Below are positions 31,511-36,502 of a stretch of 36,502 bases of DNA, piece by piece. This DNA comes from an uncultured Eubacteriales bacterium. Its GTDB lineage: Bacteria > Bacillota > Clostridia > Oscillospirales > Oscillospiraceae. The notes below the pieces were generated by a model. The model saw only the letters and a program-made list of their open reading frames with translations. It made no database searches and had not been told where the DNA came from. The stretch covers positions 1 to 36,502 of the forward strand of contig CABRZO010000003.1 in NCBI GenBank assembly GCA_902475455.1. The letters are read 5' to 3'. The translations under genes and the position numbers were made by a program. Position 1 is the stretch's first letter, and every line of letters starts with the position of its first letter.

Positions 31511-32161
31511 TTGTTAAATCAACTCATGCTCAGCACCCTGCGCCAGATCGCCCACGGGCTGGCCAGCCAGTTCGGCTCCAACTGCGAGGTGGTGGTCCAT
31601 GACCTCAGCGCCGGCCATCTGGACAACAGCATCGTGCTGATTGAAAACGGCCACGTCTCCCATCGGAAGCAGGGGGACGGCCCCAGCCATGTGGTACTGG
31701 AGGCTCTGAAGCACGACCCCGCCACCCTGGAGGATAAGCTGTCCTATCTCACCAAGACCCATGACGGCCGCATCCTCAAGAGCAGCACCATGTATATCCG
31801 GGACGAGGAGGGAGGCCTGGCGGCCATTCTGGCCATCAACTACGATATCACCAGCCTGCTGGCCATCGAGGGCTCCATCCACTCCCTGATCTCCACCGAC
31901 AAAAACTCCGATCAGCCGGCGGAGCCGGAGAACATTCCGCTGAACGTCAACGACCTGTTGGACGAGCTCATCAGCCAGTCTATTAAACTGGTGGGCAAGC
32001 CGGTGGCCATGATGACCAAGGAGGACAAGATCAAGGCCATCCAGTTCTTGAATAACGCCGGCGCCTTTCTGATCACCAAGAGCGGTGACAAGGTGAGCAA
32101 GCAGTTCAGCATCAGCAAGTACACCCTGTACAGCTACATGGACGCCAGCAAATCCGAATAA
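31511..32161 (+). CDS. YheO/DauR-type PAS-HTH transcriptional regulator
   Basis: A 216-residue regulator. The N-terminal YheO PAS-like domain occupies about residues 5-115 (GLASQFGSNCEVVVHDLSAG, IVLIENGHVSHRK, YIRDEEGGLAAILAINYDI). A C-terminal HTH_22 domain spans about residues 160-212 (MMTKEDKIKAIQFLNNAGAFLI...FSISKYTLYSYM). Family members such as DauR and TfoR-like proteins control amino-acid and other catabolic genes. TTG at 31511 is chosen because AAAAGGAG lies ten bases upstream and the protein then has family length; an upstream in-frame start would begin inside the -35 box of the predicted promoter. Divergent from ssnA, it is the obvious candidate regulator of the purine cluster and of the A-tract palindromes. 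Confidence 0.85.
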   Translation: MLNQLMLSTLRQIAHGLASQFGSNCEVVVHDLSAGHLDNSIVLIENGHVSHRKQGDGPSHVVLEALKHDPATLEDKLSYLTKTHDGRILKSSTMYIRDEEGGLAAILAINYDITSLLAIEGSIHSLISTDKNSDQPAEPENIPLNVNDLLDELISQSIKLVGKPVAMMTKEDKIKAIQFLNNAGAFLITKSGDKVSKQFSISKYTLYSYMDASKSE

Positions 32162-32171
32162 GTTTTATCTT

Positions 32172-32217
32172 CTTCCGGCACGGAACCCCAGGTTCCGTGC
32201 CGGAAGCTTTTGTCTTT
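32172..32217. terminator. Terminator between the regulator and the permease unit
   Basis: A perfect 16-bp stem (32172-32187 with 32191-32206), loop CCA, followed on the plus strand by CTTTTGTCTTTT. It lies between convergent genes; the minus-strand U-tract is weak. Confidence 0.9.
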
Positions 32218-32403
32218 TCAGGGCTGCCAGACAGCGTAGCCATAGGCGCTGATGACAATGCTGGCCACCAGCAGCACGTTGCCCACGGTGGACACGGTGG
32301 GGTCGGTGCTCAGACATGCCATGAAGGAGCCCACAGCCATGATGACGGTGCCGATCAGGGCTGCCAATTTGTAGCGGGTCAGATTCTTCTTCGGTTCGCT
32401 CAT
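32218..32403 (-). CDS. Small two-span membrane protein (61 residues)
   Basis: A 61-residue protein with a basic N-terminus (MSEPKKNLTRYK) and two hydrophobic segments: about residues 12-31 (LAALIGTVIMAVGSFMAC) and 40-58 (VGNVLLVASIVISAYGYAVW). ATG at 32403 is one base after the stop of the NCS1 permease gene, and the GGAGGAG site lies within that gene's end, so translation is coupled. The tight pairing suggests an accessory subunit or stabiliser of the permease, which is an inference; the family is not recognised. A longer frame starting 18 bp earlier lacks a suitable ribosome site. Confidence 0.7.
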   Translation of the reverse strand: MSEPKKNLTRYKLAALIGTVIMAVGSFMACLSTDPTVSTVGNVLLVASIVISAYGYAVWQP

Positions 32404-32404
32404 A

Positions 32405-33715
32405 TCAATTCTCCTCCACAATCTCTTCCTCGGCTTCCTGGGACACCTTCTGCTTGGTGACCAGCATCAGCACGGTGTGGAACAGGGCGCCCAGCACGAT
32501 ACCGTTGAGGGAGGGCAGGCCCCAGGGCACCAGGAACACGATGACCACGCTGACGGCCCAGCTGAGCCAGGGCACGAAATTCCACTTGACGAACTTGGTC
32601 TTGTCCAGGGGGCTGTACTTGCCCTTGTGGACCAGGAAGTAGTCGGCGATAATGATGCCGGCCAGAGGGGGCACCACGTTGCCCAGCACGTTCAGGAAGG
32701 TGTAGAAGAAGTCCACCTGATAGGGCCGGGTCAGGGTCAGGGCGGCGGAGATGGCGATCAGGATGATCATCATCTTGGACCGGCCCAGCTTGAAGGCGTT
32801 GGCCAGGTTCAGGCCGGTGGAGTAGAGGTTTGCCGCATTGGTGGTGAAGATGTTGGTGGTCATCAGGATCAGGGACGGAATCACCAGACCGAAGCCCAGC
32901 AGGATGTTGGTCAGGTCATAGTCGTTCATGGCGATGGTGGCGATGGCGCCGCAGATCAGCATCAGGATGTTGCCGCCCAGCAGACCGGTGAGGGCGGCGG
33001 CGATGGCGGACTTGGTGGATTTCGCATAGCGCATGATGTCGGAGAGACAGGTGGCAGTGGACAAAATCCAGGCGCCGATGACGGTGGTGATGCCGGCGGC
33101 GATGGTGATGGGGGCTGAGGGCCGGTAGGCCAGCAGGGCCTCCAGGGTGCCCAGGGCGCCCATGGACCGGGCGGTGGTGGCGATGGACAGGAAGATAATG
33201 GCGGGAATGGCGATGTAACCCAGAATGGTGATGGCCTTCACGCCGTAGAAGGCGAAGATGCCCATGGCGGCGGCGCTGATGATCATGCAGATGGCCTCCC
33301 CCACGTCACCGAAGCCAAAGACGCTGGCCACGAAATGACCGTAGGAGGCGGACTGGATGGTGTACCAGCCCACGTTGACGATGGGCACGAACAGGGACGC
33401 CACCCGGGAGCCACTGGAGCCGAAGCTGTAGCGGGTCAGCAGGGCGAAGGTGAGGCCGGTGCGGCTGGCGATGACGCTGACCGCCACGGCAATGGCGCAC
33501 AGGAAGACGTTGCCAATCAGGCTGACAATAATGATTTGCTGAAAAGTCAGGCCCACCGCAAGACTGCCACCGGCCATCAGGCTGATGATGGCGAAAATGA
33601 AACCGGTCCAGACGATGGTCAGGCTGATGTAGGATTTGCGCTCGCTTTCCGGCACGGCGCAGCGGGAAAATTCGCTGTCCTGCTGGACCGCCTGGGGCGC
33701 AGGTTGTTTCTTCAT
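32405..33715 (-). CDS. NCS1 family (CodB-like) nucleobase/cation permease
   Basis: A 436-residue permease with about twelve membrane spans. An N-terminal cytoplasmic stretch of some 25 residues is followed by IVWTGFIFAIISLMAGGSLA. NCS1 landmarks are SRTGLTFALLTRYSFGSSGSRVASLF, NVGWYTIQSASYG (transport-site Trp/Gln region), and ATCLSDIMRYAKS with NILMLICGA. CodB-like NCS1 proteins import cytosine, hydantoins, allantoin or related bases with H+ or Na+. In this location a purine or a breakdown product is the likely substrate. ATG at 33715 with GAAGGAGGA upstream. A consensus promoter stands 212 bp upstream, leaving a long GC-rich leader with a riboswitch-like fold, and an A-tract palindrome precedes the -35 box. 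Confidence 0.88.
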   Translation of the reverse strand: MKKQPAPQAVQQDSEFSRCAVPESERKSYISLTIVWTGFIFAIISLMAGGSLAVGLTFQQIIIVSLIGNVFLCAIAVAVSVIASRTGLTFALLTRYSFGSSGSRVASLFVPIVNVGWYTIQSASYGHFVASVFGFGDVGEAICMIISAAAMGIFAFYGVKAITILGYIAIPAIIFLSIATTARSMGALGTLEALLAYRPSAPITIAAGITTVIGAWILSTATCLSDIMRYAKSTKSAIAAALTGLLGGNILMLICGAIATIAMNDYDLTNILLGFGLVIPSLILMTTNIFTTNAANLYSTGLNLANAFKLGRSKMMIILIAISAALTLTRPYQVDFFYTFLNVLGNVVPPLAGIIIADYFLVHKGKYSPLDKTKFVKWNFVPWLSWAVSVVIVFLVPWGLPSLNGIVLGALFHTVLMLVTKQKVSQEAEEEIVEEN

Positions 33716-33734
33716 CTCTAGGGTCCTCCTTCAA

Positions 33735-33881
33735 TCTGTTTTTGATTTTGGCACCCTGCCGCTTGCAACCCGACCGGGAGCGATGGACAGCAAAGTTTCC
33801 CCTTCCCCTTGTTGTCTCTGGTCTTACCGGGACTCGGTCTCCCGGGCGGCCCGTGCACAGGCCGCAACCGCCCATCGCTGT
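33735..33881 (-). ncRNA. Structured 5' leader of the NCS1 permease mRNA, candidate riboswitch
   Basis: On the minus strand a closing helix (33879-33872 with 33786-33779, 8 bp) encloses three consecutive hairpins. These are GCGGCC/GGCCGC (33865-33846), CCGGGA/UCCCGG directly adjoining (33845-33827), and an about 10-bp stem GACAACAAGG with CUUUGCUGUC (33816-33786). The second hairpin's loop contains GACCG, which can pair with CGGUC just 3' of the closing helix, a possible pseudoknot. Further on, AGGGU can pair with ACCCU beside the ribosome site. It does not match purine, TPP, SAM, cobalamin, ZTP, guanidine or T-box patterns that I know. Function is inferred from structure only. Confidence 0.4.
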
Positions 33882-33933
33882 GCAGATAGCATAGATTTGC
33901 ACTGATTTTTGCACAAAATCTGTTTACAATGAC

Positions 33934-33962
33934 AATATAGCACGGAAGCAATTGGCTGTCAA
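33934..33962 (-). promoter_or_regulatory. Promoter of the NCS1 permease unit
   Basis: Minus strand: TTGACA (33962-33957), 17-bp spacer, TATATT (33939-33934). Full consensus -35 and 5 of 6 in the -10. Confidence 0.75.
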
Positions 33963-33981
33963 CAAAATTCTTTTTCTTGCC

Positions 33982-33996
33982 TCAAAAATTTTTTGA
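33982..33996. promoter_or_regulatory. A-tract palindrome upstream of the NCS1 permease promoter
   Basis: TCAAAAA-T-TTTTTGA, a perfect 15-bp palindrome centred about 62 bp upstream of the predicted start, an activator-like position. It is a variant of the CTAAAAA-N-TTTTTAG motif found at the ssnA and ygeX control regions. Confidence 0.5.
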
Positions 33997-34267
33997 TTAA
34001 CCCTTTGGTAGCTTTTTTCTCTCCAATTTTATGCAGAAAAATACCGCTTTTTTTGCCGGGAAACCGCTTTTTTGGATCCAGGATCCGCGCCTGGCCCGAA
34101 AAGGGGCAGCCCACAAAAAAAAGAGAAAAAAAACAATAAAAAAACCGGCCGCTCTTCACCGGACTCTGCCGGGGATAGCCGAAGATCAGGTACAAGCCCT
34201 TTCGTCCCCCTCCGTTACCCCGGCAACCCGGCGGAGCAGGTCCCTGCCCACCCTGGGGAAAAACACC
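33997..34267. other. Gene-free intergenic region
   Basis: The left third is AT-rich with two copies of ACCGCTTTTTT (near 34041 and 34061) and a GGATCC-A-GGATCC double palindrome (near 34074-34087). The right half is GC-rich. Open frames here are not supported by ribosome sites or family similarity, so no gene is called. Confidence 0.5.
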
Positions 34268-34297
34268 TTGACAGCCCAGGTTGCCCCATGGTATGTT
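34268..34297 (+). promoter_or_regulatory. Promoter of the TlpA-like operon
   Basis: TTGACA (34268-34273), 18-bp spacer, TATGTT (34292-34297). It gives an about 85-base leader containing a GCCCG-GCCTTTTTT-CGGGC hairpin. Confidence 0.55.
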
Positions 34298-34386
34298 GGC
34301 ATCCGAACCCCTGCTCTTCCGGGGGTGTGGCCCGGCCTTTTTTCGGGCACCGGGTCAATTTCTACATTATTATTAAGGAGACGACT

Positions 34387-35103
34387 ATGAAGAAACCGGT
34401 CCTTTTTCTGCTCACCCTCTGCCTTTGCCTGGCGCTCACCGGCTGCGGCGGGCAGTCCACCCAGTCCTCCGGCGGCCAGAGCGGAGCCACCTCCGGCTCC
34501 AGCCAGTCCAACCAGTCCGATTCCCAGCAGTCCGACCAGTCTGATTCCCAGCAGCCCGCCCAGTCTGATTCCCAGCAGTCCGACCAGTCTGATTCCCAGC
34601 AGTCCGACCAGTCCAGCGACACTTCGGAAGACAGCGAATCCCCCAGAGGCATCCTGTCCCAGTTTTCCGCCCAGGACCTGGAGGGCAATGCGCTGGACCA
34701 GTCCATGCTTCAGGACCATACCCTGACCATGGTCAACGTCTGGGCCACCTTCTGCACCCCCTGCATCAGCGAGATGCCGGATCTGGGGACCCTGGCCCAG
34801 GAGTATGAGGACCAGGGGGTTCAGATTGTGGGGCTGGTCTCCGATGTGCTGGATATGGAGGGCAACCTGGACCCGGACCAGCTGGAGCTGGCCCGGGAGA
34901 TTGTGGACTCCACCGCCGCCGACTATACCCACCTGGTGCCCTCGGAAGATCTGTACGGCCTGCTGTATCAGATCTCCTCGGTGCCCACCACCTTCTTTGT
35001 GGATGAGACCGGCGCCCAGGTGGGGGGCACCTACATCGGCGCCAAGGACAAGGACCAGTGGCAGGACATCATTGATCAGCTGCTGGCCGAGGTGGACGCA
35101 TGA
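34387..35103 (+). CDS. TlpA/ResA-like thioredoxin-fold lipoprotein
   Basis: A 238-residue secreted lipoprotein. The signal peptide ends in the lipobox LTGC (C20). A Ser/Gln/Asp-rich low-complexity linker of about 60 residues includes four 8-residue repeats (QSDSQQSD type, residues 43-74). The thioredoxin fold follows, with VNVWATFCTPC and catalytic C123-x-x-C126. Its later cis-Pro loop (SSVPTTFFVDETG) is intact. It would reduce or shuffle disulfides outside the membrane. ATG at 34387 follows AAGGAG; a longer frame starting at 34072 lacks a signal. The stop overlaps the next start (ATGA), so it is coupled to the CXXC peptide gene and, through it, to the polyferredoxin, which together look like a route bringing electrons across the membrane (inference). 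Confidence 0.9.
   Translation: MKKPVLFLLTLCLCLALTGCGGQSTQSSGGQSGATSGSSQSNQSDSQQSDQSDSQQPAQSDSQQSDQSDSQQSDQSSDTSEDSESPRGILSQFSAQDLEGNALDQSMLQDHTLTMVNVWATFCTPCISEMPDLGTLAQEYEDQGVQIVGLVSDVLDMEGNLDPDQLELAREIVDSTAADYTHLVPSEDLYGLLYQISSVPTTFFVDETGAQVGGTYIGAKDKDQWQDIIDQLLAEVDA
34513..34608 (+). repeat. Four tandem 24-bp repeats in the lipoprotein linker
   Basis: Units at 34513, 34537, 34561 and 34585, based on CAGTCTGATTCCCAGCAG plus six bases. Units 3 and 4 are identical, unit 1 has one change and unit 2 a few changes. They encode QSDSQQSD and are likely to vary in number between strains. Confidence 0.9.
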
Positions 35104-35246
35104 AATTCGTCAAATCCAACTGGCTCCCCCTGGCACTGATGGGGGTGGCCCTGGCACTGATCGCCCTGGGCGTGGGGCAGGAGGAGCCGGAACAGGTCTA
35201 CCGGAAGGCCGTCAACATCTGTATGGAGTGCATTGGTCTTGGTTAA
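35100..35246 (+). CDS. CD1871A-type CXXC motif membrane peptide (48 residues)
   Basis: A 48-residue protein. One membrane segment at about residues 9-25 (PLALMGVALALIALGVG) is followed by EEPEQVYRKAVNICMECIGLG with a CxxC (C41-x-x-C44). This is the pattern of the small CD1871A family CXXC proteins found in Clostridia next to 4Fe-4S membrane proteins. The ATG overlaps the stop of the TlpA-like gene, and the GAGGTGGAC just upstream could serve as ribosome site. The next gene begins inside its 3' end. The CxxC may relay electrons between the polyferredoxin and the thioredoxin lipoprotein; the role is not established. Confidence 0.85.
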   Translation: MKFVKSNWLPLALMGVALALIALGVGQEEPEQVYRKAVNICMECIGLG

Positions 35247-36099
35247 GAAATTGAAGCGCCATCTGCGCACCCTGGTGCAGCTCTGTGTGGCCGCCCTGAC
35301 CAACGGTTACGCCGCCGGATTCGCCAAGGGCACCATCTTCAAGGGCCAGTCCAAGCTGGTCTGCGTGCCGGGGCTGAACTGTTACTCCTGCCCCGGGGCC
35401 CTGGGGTCCTGCCCCATCGGCTCCTTCCAGGCGGTGGTCACCAGCCGGGACCACGTCTTTTCCTTCTATGTGGTGGGCTTCCTGCTGTTCTTCGGGGCCC
35501 TCTTCGGCCGGTTTGTCTGCGGCTGGCTGTGCCCCTTCGGACTGGTGCAGGATCTGCTGTACAAAATCCCCTTTGTCCGCAAGTGGAAAAAGCTGCCCGG
35601 GGACCGCTGGCTGCGGTACTTAAAATATGTCATTCTGGTGGGCTTTGTCATCCTGCTGCCCATGACGGTGCTGGATGTGGTGGGCCAGGGCCAACCCTGG
35701 TTCTGCAAATACATCTGCCCCTCGGGCACCCTCTTCGGGGGCATCCCCCTCATCGCCGCCAATCCCCCACTCCGGGCCGCCCTGTCCTGGCTGTTTGCCT
35801 GGAAGCTGGGACTGCTGGTGTTCCTGCTGGTGCTGTCGGTGCTGGTGTACCGGCCCTTCTGCCGTTATCTCTGCCCCCTGGGGGCGATTTACAGCGTCTT
35901 CAACCCCATTGCCCTGTACCGCTACTGGGTGGATGGGCAGGCCTGCACCCACTGCGGGACCTGTCAGAAGGCCTGTCCCATGGACATCCCCACCTATAAA
36001 ACCCCCAACAGCCTCGAGTGCATCCGCTGCGGCAAGTGCAAGGCCGCCTGTCCCCACGGGGCCATCTGCTCCAGCCTGGGGCCCAGGAAAAAGACTTGA
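35239..36099 (+). CDS. Polytopic 4Fe-4S (NapH/CcoG-like) membrane protein
   Basis: A 286-residue protein (start TTG 35239; TTG at 35233 is the alternative, but its GGAG is only four bases away). It has an N-terminal cysteine cluster (CVPGLNCYSCPGALGSCPIG), about four or five membrane segments, and CGWLCPFGLVQDLLYKIP and CRYLCPLGAIYSVFNP as the membrane-edge Cys motifs of NapH/NosR/CcoG proteins. Two C-terminal cytoplasmic clusters follow, CTHCGTCQKACPMD and CIRCGKCKAACPHG. It would pass electrons from a cytosolic donor into or through the membrane. It overlaps the CXXC peptide gene by 8 bp and is the last gene of the operon; a terminator follows 17 bp on. Which protein receives the electrons is inferred to be the TlpA-like lipoprotein. 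Confidence 0.88.
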   Translation: MVKKLKRHLRTLVQLCVAALTNGYAAGFAKGTIFKGQSKLVCVPGLNCYSCPGALGSCPIGSFQAVVTSRDHVFSFYVVGFLLFFGALFGRFVCGWLCPFGLVQDLLYKIPFVRKWKKLPGDRWLRYLKYVILVGFVILLPMTVLDVVGQGQPWFCKYICPSGTLFGGIPLIAANPPLRAALSWLFAWKLGLLVFLLVLSVLVYRPFCRYLCPLGAIYSVFNPIALYRYWVDGQACTHCGTCQKACPMDIPTYKTPNSLECIRCGKCKAACPHGAICSSLGPRKKT

Positions 36100-36116
36100 T
36101 TTTACACAGTTCAACC

Positions 36117-36150
36117 GCCGGACAGGAGCCTTTCCTGTCCGGCTTTTCTC
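36117..36150 (+). terminator. Rho-independent terminator after the polyferredoxin operon
   Basis: An 11-bp perfect stem (GCCGGACAGGA with TCCTGTCCGGC), 5-base loop, then TTTTCTCTC. Confidence 0.88.
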
Positions 36151-36187
36151 TCTCCCCAGGTGGAAAAAAGAAAATCCAAAAACAGGG

Positions 36188-36216
36188 TTGACAACGCCCC
36201 GGATCGGTGCTATAAT
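36188..36216 (+). promoter_or_regulatory. Promoter of tRNA-fMet
   Basis: Perfect TTGACA (36188-36193), 17-bp spacer, perfect TATAAT (36211-36216). Confidence 0.93.
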
Positions 36217-36247
36217 ATTCTAGCACTTAAGGAAAGGTGCTTAATAT

Positions 36248-36324
<77 letters not shown>

Positions 36325-36325
36325 G

Positions 36326-36364
36326 AAACGAAAGTCACCCATTGGGGTGGCTTTCGTTTTTTTG
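36326..36364 (+). terminator. Rho-independent terminator after the tRNA
   Basis: Stem of about 15 bp (one G-T pair) between 36326-36340 and 36345-36359, loop ATTG, followed by a T-run. Confidence 0.92.
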
Positions 36365-36390
36365 TGGCAGAGATTGGGCTGAAACGGCGT

Positions 36391-36413
36391 TCCGGGTTAT
36401 GAGACCGACGAGC
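36391..36413 (-). repeat. Inverted copy of the tRNA-fMet anticodon arm
   Basis: These 23 bases are the reverse complement of tRNA positions 36270-36292 with a single mismatch (A at 36404). The flanking bases on the left do not continue a functional tRNA, so it is a fragment, not a gene. Confidence 0.75.
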
Positions 36414-36434
36414 GGAGCTCGTTGGGTCAGTGCA

Positions 36435-36463
36435 GCGAAAACAGTCCGGTGGACTGTTTTCGC
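36435..36463. repeat. Perfect palindromic hairpin element
   Basis: A 13-bp perfect stem (GCGAAAACAGTCC with its complement) and loop GGT, with no gene association and no T-run. It has the look of an interspersed palindromic repeat; only one copy is in the window. The rest of 36365-36502 shows no gene. Confidence 0.5.
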
Positions 36464-36502
36464 AAACGGTGTCTCCCAAAGTGCGAGGTTTGGAGCAAAG
36501 CT

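Noticed and set aside
32197..32460. Plus-strand open frame over the permease/small membrane protein junction
   Set aside because: It begins inside the terminator hairpin, has no ribosome site and is antisense to coupled genes.
33735..33765. AGGGTGCC near the 3' end of the permease leader as a T-box antiterminator motif
   Set aside because: The T-box consensus AGGGTGGNACCGCG is not met and no specifier-type stem or aminoacid-related gene is present.
34218..34227. CCCGGCAACC, reminiscent of the SAM-I riboswitch core
   Set aside because: The other S-box conserved parts (kink-turn GA motif, GGTGCNAATTCC) are missing, it lies upstream of the predicted promoter, and the following gene is not methionine-related.

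Overview
The window is GC-rich (roughly 60%) bacterial DNA of the type seen in gut Clostridia of the Oscillospiraceae (Flavonifractor/Lawsonibacter/Intestinimonas-like). This placement is inferred from several things: strong AGGAGG ribosome sites, frequent GTG/TTG starts, consensus sigma-A promoters, a lipoprotein thiol-redox operon with a CD1871A-type CXXC peptide, and anaerobic Fe-S/flavin enzymes without cytochromes or signal peptides. No mobile element, CRISPR array or rRNA was seen. The only RNA gene recognised is an initiator tRNA near the right end.

Left part (1-15160) is a catabolic region of unknown substrate. It opens with the end of an oligopeptide-type ABC ATPase and its two permeases. 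A tightly coupled operon follows (2293-6219): a flavoprotein with a fused 2[4Fe-4S] domain and three consecutive NTF2/SnoaL-like proteins, ending at a strong terminator. Convergent to it is a pair on the minus strand (6357-9536), a GltD-like NAD(P)H oxidoreductase and a second Fe-S flavoprotein. That pair is divergent from a multi-pass GntP/citrate-type permease (9883-11217). Then comes a plus-strand operon (11367-15078) of a membrane-anchored PrsA/SurA-like protein, a membrane-anchored alpha/beta hydrolase that has lost its nucleophilic serine, and a third flavoprotein. The picture is uptake plus cytosolic reductive and dehydratase-type chemistry; the substrate cannot be read from sequence.

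Middle part (15222-21295) holds a PucR/CdaR-type regulator, a LysR-type regulator, and an operon of a fourth flavoprotein and a second GntP-like permease. A plausible LysR box sits just upstream of that operon's promoter. An unrecognised 188-residue protein follows.

Right-centre (21428-33715) is the anaerobic purine/uric-acid cluster known from E. coli (yge/yqe/ygf/ssnA genes) and from gut Firmicutes. It is arranged as two minus-strand units, ssnA-ygfK-hyuA and ygeX-ygeY-ygeW-arcC-ridA. A divergent YheO-type regulator and a neighbouring NCS1 permease unit with a tiny membrane protein complete it. The inferred flow is ring opening by the amidohydrolases, a diaminopropionate-type intermediate cleaved by YgeX to aminoacrylate and finished by RidA, and carbamoyl groups captured by YgeW and turned into ATP by ArcC. 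The YgfK here is about half the usual length and lacks the central flavin/NAD domain. Four A-tract palindromes recur in front of the three units, and the permease gene has a long leader with a riboswitch-like multibranch fold.

Right end (34387-36502) carries a TlpA-like lipoprotein, a 48-residue CXXC membrane peptide and a polyferredoxin membrane protein. They are followed by initiator tRNA-Met with a near-perfect promoter and terminator, then a non-coding tail with an inverted copy of the tRNA anticodon arm and a perfect palindrome.
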